A stretch of DNA of 15,505 bases. Source: JAHCHG01 sp038251885 (lineage in GTDB: Bacteria; Acidobacteriota; Blastocatellia; Pyrinomonadales; Pyrinomonadaceae). This document shows positions 1-11,933 of this stretch, piece by piece (the first letter of the stretch is position 1; every line of letters starts with the position of its first letter). The notes under the pieces are model-generated. The model made no database searches and was not told the origin of the DNA. It was given only the letters and a program-made list of their open reading frames with translations. The stretch is taken from positions 1 through 15,505 of the forward strand of contig JBBSAX010000118.1 of the NCBI GenBank assembly GCA_038251885.1, given 5' to 3'. A program made the position numbers and the translations under genes.

Positions 1-185
1 CAAGCGAAGCGGTTTGCTGGTGGGACGACACCGTTTTTATGGAACATCTGTGGCGATTATTTTCATTAAAAGAATTTACTGCGCTTATCAATTTCGGCGA
101 AGAAACTGTAAATAATCCGAATCGTAAAGAATTGGCGCACGAATTACGCGAAAAAGTAAAGGAAAAATTTATTCCGGTTTTATAA
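1..185 (+). CDS. C-terminal end of a probable PlsC-like acyltransferase (partial)
   Basis: An open frame entering from the left edge (codons in phase from base 3) runs to a TAA at 183-185 and encodes the last 60 residues of a protein whose start lies outside the window. The visible part reads AVCWWDDTVFMEHLWRLFSL, followed by a stretch with NFGEE and a charged helix ending FIPVL. The W-W-D, HLWRL and FGE pattern resembles the C-terminal part of 1-acyl-sn-glycerol-3-phosphate acyltransferases (PlsC family), which add the second acyl chain to phosphatidic acid at the inner membrane. The catalytic HX4D motif would lie upstream and cannot be seen, so the family call rests on the tail alone. It reads in the same direction as the M13 peptidase, 76 bases downstream, but nothing shows co-transcription. 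Confidence 0.5.
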   Translation, partial: SEAVCWWDDTVFMEHLWRLFSLKEFTALINFGEETVNNPNRKELAHELREKVKEKFIPVL

Positions 186-196
186 CTAAAATCGGT

Positions 197-227
197 TTGA
201 AACATTTATTTATCAGAACCGTATTAA
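197..227 (+). promoter_or_regulatory. Possible promoter of the M13 peptidase gene
   Basis: The 76-base gap before the peptidase holds a TTGAAA (197-202) and a TATTAA (222-227) separated by 19 bases. The -35 is good, the -10 matches the sigma-70 consensus at 4 of 6 positions, and the spacer is longer than ideal. No terminator hairpin is seen between the acyltransferase tail and the peptidase, so read-through from upstream remains possible. The stretch 196-216 closely resembles part of the rplL-rpoB gap (see findings). Confidence 0.25.
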
Positions 228-261
228 TCGAATCTAAATTCCAAAATCTAGGAGAGTAAAA

Positions 262-2286
262 ATGAGTATTATTAGTTCACGTTCAGTCTTTGTGCTGACA
301 CTTTTGTTTGTGTTTTGTGTTTCGGCTTTTGCACAAAACAAGGGTTTTGACCTTACCAGAATGGATAATTCAGTTGAAGCCTGCACGGATTTTTTCCAAT
401 ATGCCAACGGAACTTGGCTGAAAAATACTGAAATTCCCGCATCGGAATCGCGTTGGGGAAGTTTCAATATTTTGGCGAAAAATAACCGCGATATTTTAAG
501 GGAAGTTGTTGAAAAATCGTCTGCTACCAAAGCCGCTAAAAGCAGCGACACACAATTAATCGGTGATTTTTACGCTTCGTGTATGGACGAAACGGCAATT
601 GAAAAAGCCGATATCAAACCGCTGAATCCGTATTTTAAAAAAATCGGTAAAATCTCGACCAAAGAAGATTTAGTCAAACTTATTGCTGAAATGCACAATT
701 CGGGAGTGCCGGGAGTTTTCGGCTTTGGCGGCGGTGCTGATTTGAAAAACAGTTCGATGGTCATTGCCAACGCATCGCAAGGCGGTTTGAGTTTGCCGAA
801 TCGTGATTATTATACGAACAATGACGCTAAATCTAAGGAAACACGCGAGAAATTTGTCGAATATATGACCAATATGTTCAAACTCGCCGGTGATTCTCCT
901 GAAAATGCGGCGGCAAATGCAAAAACCGTGATGGATATTCAAACGCGTCTGGCAAATGCTTCACTGCCGCCCGTCGAACTTAGAAATCCCGATAATCGTT
1001 ATCACAAAATGAGTCTGACGGAGGCGCAGAAAATTTCGCCCAGTCTTTCGTGGGAAGCATATATGTCGGCTCGCGGTGTTCCGACGGTTACGGAAATCAA
1101 TATCGGTCAACCCGCATTTTTTGAAGAAATCAACAAAATGCTGACTGATGTTTCAACTGACGATTGGAAAACCTATCTTCGCTGGATGACTATCAATGAT
1201 GCCGCGCCGCTTTTATCGAAAGCCTTCGTTGATGAAAACTTCAATTTTTACAGTAAATATCTTTCAGGAACTAAAGAGCAACAACCGCGCTGGCGGCGTT
1301 GTGTGGCGGCAACCGACGGAAATTTAGGCGAAGCACTCGGTCAGGAATATGTCAAAAAAGCATTTACGCCACAAGCAAAAGCACGAATGGATGAACTGAT
1401 TTCAAATCTTTTTGCGGCAATGAAAGTAAGAATTAACGACCTCGAATGGATGAGTGGCACGACCAAAAAAGAAGCGCAAGTAAAACTTTCAACTTTTAAA
1501 CGTAAAATCGGTTATCCCGATGTTTTGCGCGGTTATAAAGGTTTGGAGATTGACCGCAAATCTTATTTTGACAATGCCGAAAATAGCGGAGAATTTCAGA
1601 TTAAACGCAATTTGCAAGACATCGGCAAGCCGGTTGACAAAACTCGTTGGGGAATGACTCCGCCGACCGTCAACGCTTATTATAATCCCGTGCAAAACGA
1701 AATCGCTTTTCCCGCCGGAATTCTGCAACCGCCGTTTTTTAATTTTGCGGCTGATGATGCGATTAATTACGGCGCAATCGGCGGTGTCATCGGACACGAG
1801 ATTTCGCACGGATTTGACGATCAGGGAAGTAAATTTGACGCAGAAGGGAACTTCAAATCGTGGTGGACGGATGAAGATCGTGCGAAATTTGATGAACGCG
1901 CCGCGTGTGTCGTTAAGCAATTCGACGAATACGAAGTTCAGCCAAAATTATTTATAAACGGGAAACTGACTTTAGGCGAAAACATCGGCGATCTCGGCGG
2001 TTTAGCAGTCGCTTACACGGCTTTCCAAAAATCTTTGGAAGGCAAACCACGTCCTGAAAATATTGACGGTTTTACGCCCGAACAAAGATTTTTCCTAGGT
2101 TGGGCGCAAGTTTGGGCGACAAAATCAACACCTGAAGCCGAAGCCTTGCAGGTCAAAACCGATCCGCACGCACTCGCCCGCTGGCGTGTCAACGGACCGA
2201 TTTCAAATATGCCGCAATTTGTTGAAGCCTTTAATTGCAAACAAGGACAGCCAATGATCAAAAAAGATATTTGCAATATTTGGTAA
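262..2286 (+). CDS. Secreted M13-family (neprilysin-like) zinc metallopeptidase
   Basis: The 674-residue product is a typical bacterial M13 peptidase. This family of zinc endopeptidases is usually exported and cleaves small peptides. Residues 1-24 form a signal peptide with a hydrophobic core and an AFA/Q type I cleavage site; no lipobox is seen. The N-terminal domain starts with the family pattern C-T-D-F-F-Q-Y-A-N-G-T-W. The substrate-binding NAYYNP lies at 471-476. The zinc site is HEISH at 512-516, with the third ligand Glu573 and the accessory Asp577 in ENIGDLGG. The protein ends in CNIW, matching the family's C-terminal C-x-x-W. All catalytic residues are present and the length is normal, so the enzyme should be active. 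GGAGAG at 251-256 lies five bases before the ATG and supports this start. The physiological substrate cannot be inferred. Confidence 0.95.
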   Translation: MSIISSRSVFVLTLLFVFCVSAFAQNKGFDLTRMDNSVEACTDFFQYANGTWLKNTEIPASESRWGSFNILAKNNRDILREVVEKSSATKAAKSSDTQLIGDFYASCMDETAIEKADIKPLNPYFKKIGKISTKEDLVKLIAEMHNSGVPGVFGFGGGADLKNSSMVIANASQGGLSLPNRDYYTNNDAKSKETREKFVEYMTNMFKLAGDSPENAAANAKTVMDIQTRLANASLPPVELRNPDNRYHKMSLTEAQKISPSLSWEAYMSARGVPTVTEINIGQPAFFEEINKMLTDVSTDDWKTYLRWMTINDAAPLLSKAFVDENFNFYSKYLSGTKEQQPRWRRCVAATDGNLGEALGQEYVKKAFTPQAKARMDELISNLFAAMKVRINDLEWMSGTTKKEAQVKLSTFKRKIGYPDVLRGYKGLEIDRKSYFDNAENSGEFQIKRNLQDIGKPVDKTRWGMTPPTVNAYYNPVQNEIAFPAGILQPPFFNFAADDAINYGAIGGVIGHEISHGFDDQGSKFDAEGNFKSWWTDEDRAKFDERAACVVKQFDEYEVQPKLFINGKLTLGENIGDLGGLAVAYTAFQKSLEGKPRPENIDGFTPEQRFFLGWAQVWATKSTPEAEALQVKTDPHALARWRVNGPISNMPQFVEAFNCKQGQPMIKKDICNIW

Positions 2287-2301
2287 TCGTTACCCGAAAA
2301 T

Positions 2302-2341
2302 AAAAAAGGCTGAAGGTTAGTTTAACCTTCAGCCTTTTTTT
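2302..2341. terminator. Bidirectional intrinsic terminator between the M13 peptidase and rpoC
   Basis: GGCTGAAGGTTA (2308-2319) pairs perfectly with TAACCTTCAGCC (2323-2334) around a three-base loop. The stem is flanked by A6 (2302-2307) and T7 (2335-2341). It therefore works as a hairpin plus U-tract on both strands, ending the peptidase transcript (stop at 2284-2286) and the converging rpoC transcript (stop at 2355-2357). It is by far the clearest terminator in the window and marks the 3' boundary of the operon. Confidence 0.93.
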
Positions 2342-2354
2342 GATTTAATGCTTT

Positions 2355-6662
<4,308 letters not shown>

Positions 6663-6674
6663 CTTTTTTCTCCA

Positions 6675-6752
6675 AGTCCCAAGTTCCAAGTCTCAAGTCC
6701 CAAGTTTTTTTTGCTACATTAACTTGGGAGTTTGGACTTGGAACTTGGGACT
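6675..6752. repeat. 32-bp-arm inverted repeat filling the rpoB-rpoC gap
   Basis: The left arm 6675-6706 and right arm 6721-6752 are reverse complements except for a few central mismatches. The outer 18 bases (AGTCCCAAGTTCCAAGTC) and the inner eight match perfectly. The loop is 14 bases. Each arm is made of near-tandem words of the type CAAGTCC/CAAGTTC. In the transcript the hairpin starts three bases after the rpoB stop and ends one base before the rpoC Shine-Dalgarno. No U-tract follows, so it is not a terminator. A role in mRNA processing, stability or rpoC translation is plausible but unproven. Confidence 0.85.
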
Positions 6753-6755
6753 AAA

Positions 6756-9700
6756 TTAATCACCTACAACTTCGCCGACACCGGCAATTAGCACGTTTTC
6801 GTCAATTTCGTCTTCCATAATCAGTTCGACATCAAGACAGAGCGATTGAAGTTCGCGCACGAGAACATTGAACGATTCAGGAATGCCCGGTTCAAAATCC
6901 GACTCGCCTTTTACGATCGTTTCGTAGATTTTTGAACGTCCGGCAACGTCATCAGATTTACAAGTTAATAATTCCTGCAAAATATGCGCCGCGCCGTAGG
7001 CTTCCAACGCCCAAACTTCCATCTCACCGAATCTCTGTCCACCGAATTGCGCTTTACCGCCCAAAGGCTGCTGCGTAATCAAACTGTACGGACCGATTGA
7101 ACGGGCGTGAATCTTATCGTCAACAAGGTGCGAGAGTTTGAGCATATAAATGTAACCGACGGTTACTTTCTGCTCGAACTGTTCGCCCGTCATTCCGTCA
7201 TAAAGTCTGGTTTTTCCTGATGGACCGACCGACGGCGGAATTCCTAATTCATCGTATCGTTCGTTGGCTTTGACGATATATTCCTTGATTTCCTTTTCGC
7301 TTGCGCCGTCAAAAACGGGTGTTGCAAAATGAAGTCCGAGAACTCTTGCCGCCCAACCTAAGTGAGTTTCGAGAATTTGTCCGACGTTCATACGCGACGG
7401 CACACCGAGCGGATTAAGCACAATTTCAACAGGCGTTCCGTCCGGCAAATACGGCATATCCTCTTCCGGCAAAATTCTTGCGATAACACCTTTATTACCG
7501 TGTCGTCCAGCCATTTTATCGCCGACCGAAAGTTTACGTTTCATTGCCACGAAAACTTTGACCATTTTGATAACGCCCGGAGGAAGTTCGTCGCCTTGCT
7601 TGAGCTTGGAGATTTTTTCCTCGTAGATGTCGCTCAAAATGTTGATCTGACGCGATGTGCGCTGTTCGTATTCCTTAATCTCTCCCGGAATGTCAATCGT
7701 TCCGGCTGAAACTTCCGCACCGCGAAGATGTTTGATTTCAACATCTTTCAGCATTTCTGTCGTCAGCGTCTCGCCTTTTTTGATCAAAACGTCTTTACCG
7801 TCAACGAGGTCTTTCAACAACTTACGACCTTCAAAAAGTTCATAAATTCTTTGATCACGCTGTTCGGTCAAGATTCGGATTTCATCTTCAAGATCGCGGC
7901 GCATCGCATCTTCTTCGAGCATTTCGATGTCGAGTGAACGCTCATCTTTTTCTTGACCTTTGCGCGTAAAGACCTGAACATCAACGACCGTTCCGTCAAT
8001 TCCGGGCGGGCAAGTCAAAGAAGCGTCTTTTACGTCGCCGGCTTTTTCGCCGAAAATCGCGCGAAGCAGTTTTTCTTCCGCCGTCAATTGCGTTTCACCT
8101 TTCGGCGTAACTTTTCCGACGAGAATCGAACCCGGTTTAACCTGTGCGCCAATGCGAATGATTCCTGATTCATCTAAATCGCGAAGCATATTTTCGCCGA
8201 TATTCGGAATATCGCGCGTAACTTCTTCAGGACCGAGCTTCGTATCACGCGCTTCGACTTCGAGTTCCTCAATGTGAATTGAAGTATAATAATCTTCCTT
8301 CACAAGACGTTCCGAAACCAGAATCGCGTCCTCAAAGTTGTAACCGCGCCAAGACATAAAGGCGACAAGGACGTTTCTGCCAAGTGCGAGTTCCCCTCTG
8401 TCCGTGCAAGGTCCGTCGGCGATAACCTGACCTTTTTTAACTCTTTCGCCGACCTGTACGATCGGACGTTGGTTGATACAGGTATTTTGATTCGAGCGTT
8501 TGAACTTAACAAGCGAATAAATATCCGCTGTAACTTCGCGGGAAATCGTGCCGTCAACTTTGTGATCGGCTTTCACAATTGTGCGTTCTGAATCAACGTA
8601 ATCAACGATTCCGTCGCGTTTTGCGATAACAACAGCACCGGAATCCCGCGCCGCGATTTTTTCCATTCCCGTTCCGACATACGGACTTTCTGCACGAAGC
8701 AGAGGAACAGATTGACGCTGCATGTTCGATCCCATCAGAGCGCGGTTAGCGTCGTCGTTTTCTAAAAACGGAACTAATGAAGCTGCAACCGAAACGAGTT
8801 GTTTCGGCGAAACGTCCATATATTCTATCTCGTCGCGGGAAGATGTGATAAATTCACCTTTCTTACGCGCCGCATTACGTTCATTAACCAGATTTCCCTT
8901 CTCGTCTAACTCGATATTTGCTTGTCCGATGACATACTTGTCCTCGTCCCAAGCGGTCAGATAAAACGGAAACGGTTCGTGTTCGGCGGCTCGTTGTCCG
9001 CTCTTTAATTTCGCACTTGCCGCTTCGACTTCTTCGAGCGGATGATGCGTATTCGGTTTTAAACCCGTGTCGCCGCCGTTGATAATTTTCACATATTCAA
9101 CCACGCGACCGTCTTCAACTTTTCGATACGGAGATTCGATAAAACCGAACGGATTGATTCTTGCGAAACACGCTAAGCTAGAAATCAAACCGATGTTCGG
9201 ACCTTCAGGCGTTTCAATCGGACAGATGCGACCATAGTGCGTCGGATGAACGTCGCGGACTTCAAAACCTGCACGTTCACGCGAAAGACCACCCGGACCT
9301 AATGCCGAAAGTCTGCGTTTATGCGTAATTTCGGAAAGCGGATTCGTTTGATCCATAAACTGCGACAATTGCGATGAACCGAAAAATTCACGAACTGCGG
9401 CAGTTACGGGCTTTGCATTAACTAAATCGCGCGGCATCGTCGTGAACATATCCTGTTGAATGGACATTTTCTCTTTAATTGCGCGTTCCATTCTTTCAAG
9501 TCCGATACGGAATTGATTTTCCAGAAGTTCGCCAACTGCACGAACGCGGCGATTTCCGAGATGATCAATGTCATCTTGGAAATAATTGTCGCTGTCGCGC
9601 TTCATACGCAGAAGATAATTGACGACTTCAAAGAAATCCTTTGCTTCGAGCAGAGAATTATCAATTTCCTGAAGTTGCGGTCTGCCCATTTTGATATTGA

Positions 9701-11204
9701 ATTTCAAACGACCGACGCGCGATAGATCAAAGCGTCGTGCATCGAAAAACATTCCTTCAAGCAGACGATATGCAGTCGGCACGGTCGGTGGATCTCCGGG
9801 ACGCATTTTTCTATAAATTTCCAAAAGTGCATCAACCGGTTTCGTAATCGTGTCCTTCTTTAAAGTCTGCGCGATTATTCCGCCGATAACGTCTTTTTCA
9901 GGGAAGAAAACAGAGAAACTTTGGACACCTTCATCAACAATCTGTTGAAGTTTAGCTGCCGTAATTTCATTGTTCGATTCAAGAATAACTTCGCCTGTTT
10001 CGGTATTAATGATGTCTTCTAAAGCAATTGCGCCTTCAAAGTCATTTTGCGAAACTTGAACTTTTTCGATGCCGAGTTTTCTCAATTCACGCAAAGCCAA
10101 AGCGGTTACTTTCTTTCCGCTGCTGGTGACAGTTTCTTTTCCGTCTTTGATGTCTTCTTCTGCCCGCATTCCTTTCAAATGCGTGTCGCCTTCTTTCTTA
10201 ACTTTAAGAAAGATTTTGCCTTTTTCGACCGCGATTTCATCAGTAATATAAAATTGCTTAAGAAGCTCGGCATTTGAAAATTCGGCATTTTTGACAACTT
10301 CTTCCAGAATCTGATCAGAAACCGTCTTCATATCAATCTGCGGATTGAGCCACAAGCCCAAAGCACGCAAAAAGATCGTTCCGAGAAGTTTTCGTTTTCC
10401 AAGACGCGAATGAAGAATACCTTTTTGATCGTATTCAAATTCAACCCATGAACCACGATACGGGATTACTTTTGCCAAAAATTCATCGCGGTCGCCTTTG
10501 AAAAACACGCCCGGCGAACGATGAAGTTGCGAAACGATTACGCGCTCAGTTCCGTTGATGATAAAAGTTCCGTTGTCCGTCATCAGCGGAATTTCGCCGA
10601 AGAAAACGTCTTCTTCCTTGATGTCGCGGATCGTCGAAACATTTGTTTCCGGATCTTTATCGTAAACAGTCAAACGAATTCTTACTTTTAAGGGAACACT
10701 GTAAGAAGTTCCGCGTTCTTGACATTCCTGTTGATCGTGCTTGTGTTTCAAACCGACAGGTTCGCCGCAGTTTGAACAAAGTTTCGGTTTGACATCGTTA
10801 AATGTTCCGCAGTTATTACAAAGAACTTCCGCCGGATTAAACGGATCAACCTTAATTTTCGCGCCGCATTCTTTACAATTTGTGCGAAGATGTTCCAAGC
10901 CTTCCAAGTTTCCACACTTACATTGCCAGTTGCCGATCTGATATTCGACAAATTCGAGCATTGCCGTTTCGCGGAAATCGGAAACCGGAAAAATGGATTG
11001 AAAAACGGATTGAAGCCCGACGTTATCACGCTCTTCGGGAATCAAATCCATTTGCAAAAAACGATTGTAAGATTCGCGCTGCACTTCGATAAGATTCGGA
11101 ATCTGCGCGGTTGTAAAAATTTTCGAGAAATCAACACGCTCGGGCGCACGACTGGTTCTGCGTCCAAGCCCATTGGTGTTTGTTTGAAGCGGATTGACAA
11201 TCAT
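6756..11204 (-). CDS. rpoB: DNA-directed RNA polymerase subunit beta
   Basis: This 1482-residue beta subunit is longer than the 1342 residues of the E. coli protein. GEIPLMTDNGTF lies at about 203-214. The rifampicin region GSSQLSQFMDQTNPLSEITHKRR is at 609-631; the residues equivalent to E. coli D516, H526 and S531 are D618, H628 and S633, all of the sensitive type. PIETPEGPNIGL (about 662-673) and GDKMAGRHGNKGVI further on are intact. Part of the extra length is an insertion at about residues 92-157 carrying eight cysteines (95, 97, 110, 113, 129, 132, 143, 146) in zinc-ribbon spacing; the family sequence resumes at QQECQERG. The next in-frame Met is residue 52, so the start at 11204 is favoured, although no Shine-Dalgarno is visible. 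A 342-base structured gap separates it from rplL. Confidence 0.97.
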   Translation of the reverse strand: MIVNPLQTNTNGLGRRTSRAPERVDFSKIFTTAQIPNLIEVQRESYNRFLQMDLIPEERDNVGLQSVFQSIFPVSDFRETAMLEFVEYQIGNWQCKCGNLEGLEHLRTNCKECGAKIKVDPFNPAEVLCNNCGTFNDVKPKLCSNCGEPVGLKHKHDQQECQERGTSYSVPLKVRIRLTVYDKDPETNVSTIRDIKEEDVFFGEIPLMTDNGTFIINGTERVIVSQLHRSPGVFFKGDRDEFLAKVIPYRGSWVEFEYDQKGILHSRLGKRKLLGTIFLRALGLWLNPQIDMKTVSDQILEEVVKNAEFSNAELLKQFYITDEIAVEKGKIFLKVKKEGDTHLKGMRAEEDIKDGKETVTSSGKKVTALALRELRKLGIEKVQVSQNDFEGAIALEDIINTETGEVILESNNEITAAKLQQIVDEGVQSFSVFFPEKDVIGGIIAQTLKKDTITKPVDALLEIYRKMRPGDPPTVPTAYRLLEGMFFDARRFDLSRVGRLKFNIKMGRPQLQEIDNSLLEAKDFFEVVNYLLRMKRDSDNYFQDDIDHLGNRRVRAVGELLENQFRIGLERMERAIKEKMSIQQDMFTTMPRDLVNAKPVTAAVREFFGSSQLSQFMDQTNPLSEITHKRRLSALGPGGLSRERAGFEVRDVHPTHYGRICPIETPEGPNIGLISSLACFARINPFGFIESPYRKVEDGRVVEYVKIINGGDTGLKPNTHHPLEEVEAASAKLKSGQRAAEHEPFPFYLTAWDEDKYVIGQANIELDEKGNLVNERNAARKKGEFITSSRDEIEYMDVSPKQLVSVAASLVPFLENDDANRALMGSNMQRQSVPLLRAESPYVGTGMEKIAARDSGAVVIAKRDGIVDYVDSERTIVKADHKVDGTISREVTADIYSLVKFKRSNQNTCINQRPIVQVGERVKKGQVIADGPCTDRGELALGRNVLVAFMSWRGYNFEDAILVSERLVKEDYYTSIHIEELEVEARDTKLGPEEVTRDIPNIGENMLRDLDESGIIRIGAQVKPGSILVGKVTPKGETQLTAEEKLLRAIFGEKAGDVKDASLTCPPGIDGTVVDVQVFTRKGQEKDERSLDIEMLEEDAMRRDLEDEIRILTEQRDQRIYELFEGRKLLKDLVDGKDVLIKKGETLTTEMLKDVEIKHLRGAEVSAGTIDIPGEIKEYEQRTSRQINILSDIYEEKISKLKQGDELPPGVIKMVKVFVAMKRKLSVGDKMAGRHGNKGVIARILPEEDMPYLPDGTPVEIVLNPLGVPSRMNVGQILETHLGWAARVLGLHFATPVFDGASEKEIKEYIVKANERYDELGIPPSVGPSGKTRLYDGMTGEQFEQKVTVGYIYMLKLSHLVDDKIHARSIGPYSLITQQPLGGKAQFGGQRFGEMEVWALEAYGAAHILQELLTCKSDDVAGRSKIYETIVKGESDFEPGIPESFNVLVRELQSLCLDVELIMEDEIDENVLIAGVGEVVGD

Positions 11205-11238
11205 AATTTTATAATTCAGGTCTTGAAGAAAATTTTTG

Positions 11239-11267
11239 TTGCTTTAATTTTCTTTTGTTGGTAAAAT
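11239..11267 (+). promoter_or_regulatory. Candidate plus-strand promoter antisense to the rplL-rpoB gap
   Basis: TTGCTT (11239-11244), a 17-base spacer, and TAAAAT (11262-11267) preceded by TG at 11259-11260 give a good extended -10 promoter. It points away from the operon direction toward the terminator at 11316-11351, about 50 bases on. The region is AT-rich, so a chance match is possible; the pairing with a terminator is what makes it worth listing. Confidence 0.35.
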
Positions 11268-11315
11268 GCCTTAGCTTAAAACTGATAAATAATTTTTCAA
11301 ATAAAGACGGCAAAT

Positions 11316-11351
11316 GCGGTCTAGGGTATAGCTTGCCCTGACCGCTTTTTT
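11316..11351 (+). terminator. Plus-strand intrinsic terminator within the rplL-rpoB gap
   Basis: GCGGTC (11316-11321) pairs with GACCGC (11340-11345), and AGGG (11323-11326) with CCCT (11336-11339), with one bulged T and a nine-base loop. T6 (11346-11351) follows on the plus strand. On the operon strand the same stem is followed by ATTTGCCGTC, which is not a U-tract, so terminator activity is expected mainly in the antisense direction. No plus-strand gene lies upstream for it to serve. GGCAA (11309-11313) and TTGCC (11333-11337) could form a competing stem. Confidence 0.65.
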
Positions 11352-11485
11352 CGTTAGCAGTTTATCTAACTAAATATATTTTTGAGAGTTCCAAAAAGGA
11401 CAATTACTCTCCAATCTTTCTAAGAGAAAATCTTCTCTATATCTAACGAAACTCCGAATTCCGAAGTTTCAAAACTAATTGATTC

Positions 11486-11528
11486 AGGCAAGCACAAATC
11501 ACTTTTTAATTGGGATTTGCGCTTGCCT
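11486..11528. promoter_or_regulatory. Hairpin downstream of rplL
   Basis: AGGCAAGC (11486-11493) pairs with GCTTGCCT (11521-11528). After one mismatch, CAAATC (11495-11500) pairs with GATTTG (11514-11519), leaving a 13-base loop. In the transcript it starts 18 bases after the rplL stop. No U-run follows, so RNA processing or 3'-end protection of the rplL message is more likely than termination. Confidence 0.6.
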
Positions 11529-11546
11529 TATAGTTTAACAGTTAAA

Positions 11547-11933
11547 TTATTTAACTTCAACCGTCGCGCCTGCTTCGGTCAATTTGTTTTTAATTTCTTC
11601 TGCTTCGTCCTTGGAAACGCCTTCTCTCAAAGTTTTCGGCGCACCGTCAACCAATTCTTTAGCTTCTTTCAAGCCAAGACCGGCAACGACTTCACGAACA
11701 ACTTTAATGACGTTGATTTTGCTTCCGCCGGCAGCGGTCAAAACCACATCGAAAGCTGTCTGTTCTTCAGCCGCCGCAGCGTCTCCGCCCGCAGGCGCAG
11801 CCATCATCATCGGCGCAGCCGCAGCCGCAGCCGAAACTCCGAAAACTTCTTCCAATTCTTTAACTAATTCAGACGCTTCTAACAACGTCATTGCTTTTAA
11901 ATACTCGACAACATCTTCTTTTGAAACTGCCAT
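11547..11933 (-). CDS. rplL: 50S ribosomal protein L7/L12
   Basis: The 128-residue product is the stalk protein that recruits translation factors to the ribosome. Residues 1-33 form the helical N-terminal dimerisation and L10-binding domain (VEYLKAMTLLEASELVKELEE). An Ala/Met/Gly-rich hinge with AAAAAAPMMMAAPAGGDAAAAEE follows. The C-terminal domain carries the conserved KINVIKVVRE and GLGLKEAKELVDGAP, which contact EF-Tu and EF-G. The length is close to the usual 120-130 residues. AGGAGG lies at 11946-11951, an unusually long 12 bases from the ATG. The 12 bases at 11935-11946 recur just upstream of the rpoB start. A 250-base gap separates it from rplJ, longer than in most rplJL pairs. Confidence 0.98.
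   Translation of the reverse strand: MAVSKEDVVEYLKAMTLLEASELVKELEEVFGVSAAAAAAPMMMAAPAGGDAAAAEEQTAFDVVLTAAGGSKINVIKVVREVVAGLGLKEAKELVDGAPKTLREGVSKDEAEEIKNKLTEAGATVEVK

Larger units (their letters stand above)
11205..11546. other. Structured rplL-rpoB intergenic region
   Basis: No gene is supported in these 342 bases. Besides the hairpin at 11486-11528 and the plus-strand terminator at 11316-11351, three small stems are visible: GAGAGT/ACTCTC (11384-11389 with 11406-11411), AGAGAA/TTCTCT (11423-11428 with 11433-11438) and GAAACT/AGTTTC (11448-11453 with 11465-11470). On the minus strand a TTGAAA followed 16 bases later by TAAGCT (within about 11273-11300) is a weak candidate rpoB promoter. In E. 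coli the equivalent gap carries an attenuator and an RNase III site that set the ratio of L7/L12 to polymerase; a similar role here is inference. Confidence 0.6.

Noticed and set aside
609..634. Possible rifampicin-resistance change in RpoB (numbers here are residues; DNA about 9303-9380)
   Set aside because: The main resistance positions (D618, H628, S633) carry the sensitive residues. Only the N518-equivalent differs (T620), which is not enough to infer resistance.
1489..1920. Minus-strand 143-codon open frame opposite the M13 peptidase
   Set aside because: It lies entirely inside the catalytic region of an intact conserved gene and shows no recognisable features.
6663..6689. Nine-codon N-terminal extension of rpoC starting at 6689
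   Set aside because: The extra codons lie inside the rpoB-rpoC inverted repeat and have no ribosome binding site, while the ATG at 6660-6662 has GGAG at good spacing and yields the conserved polymerase numbering.
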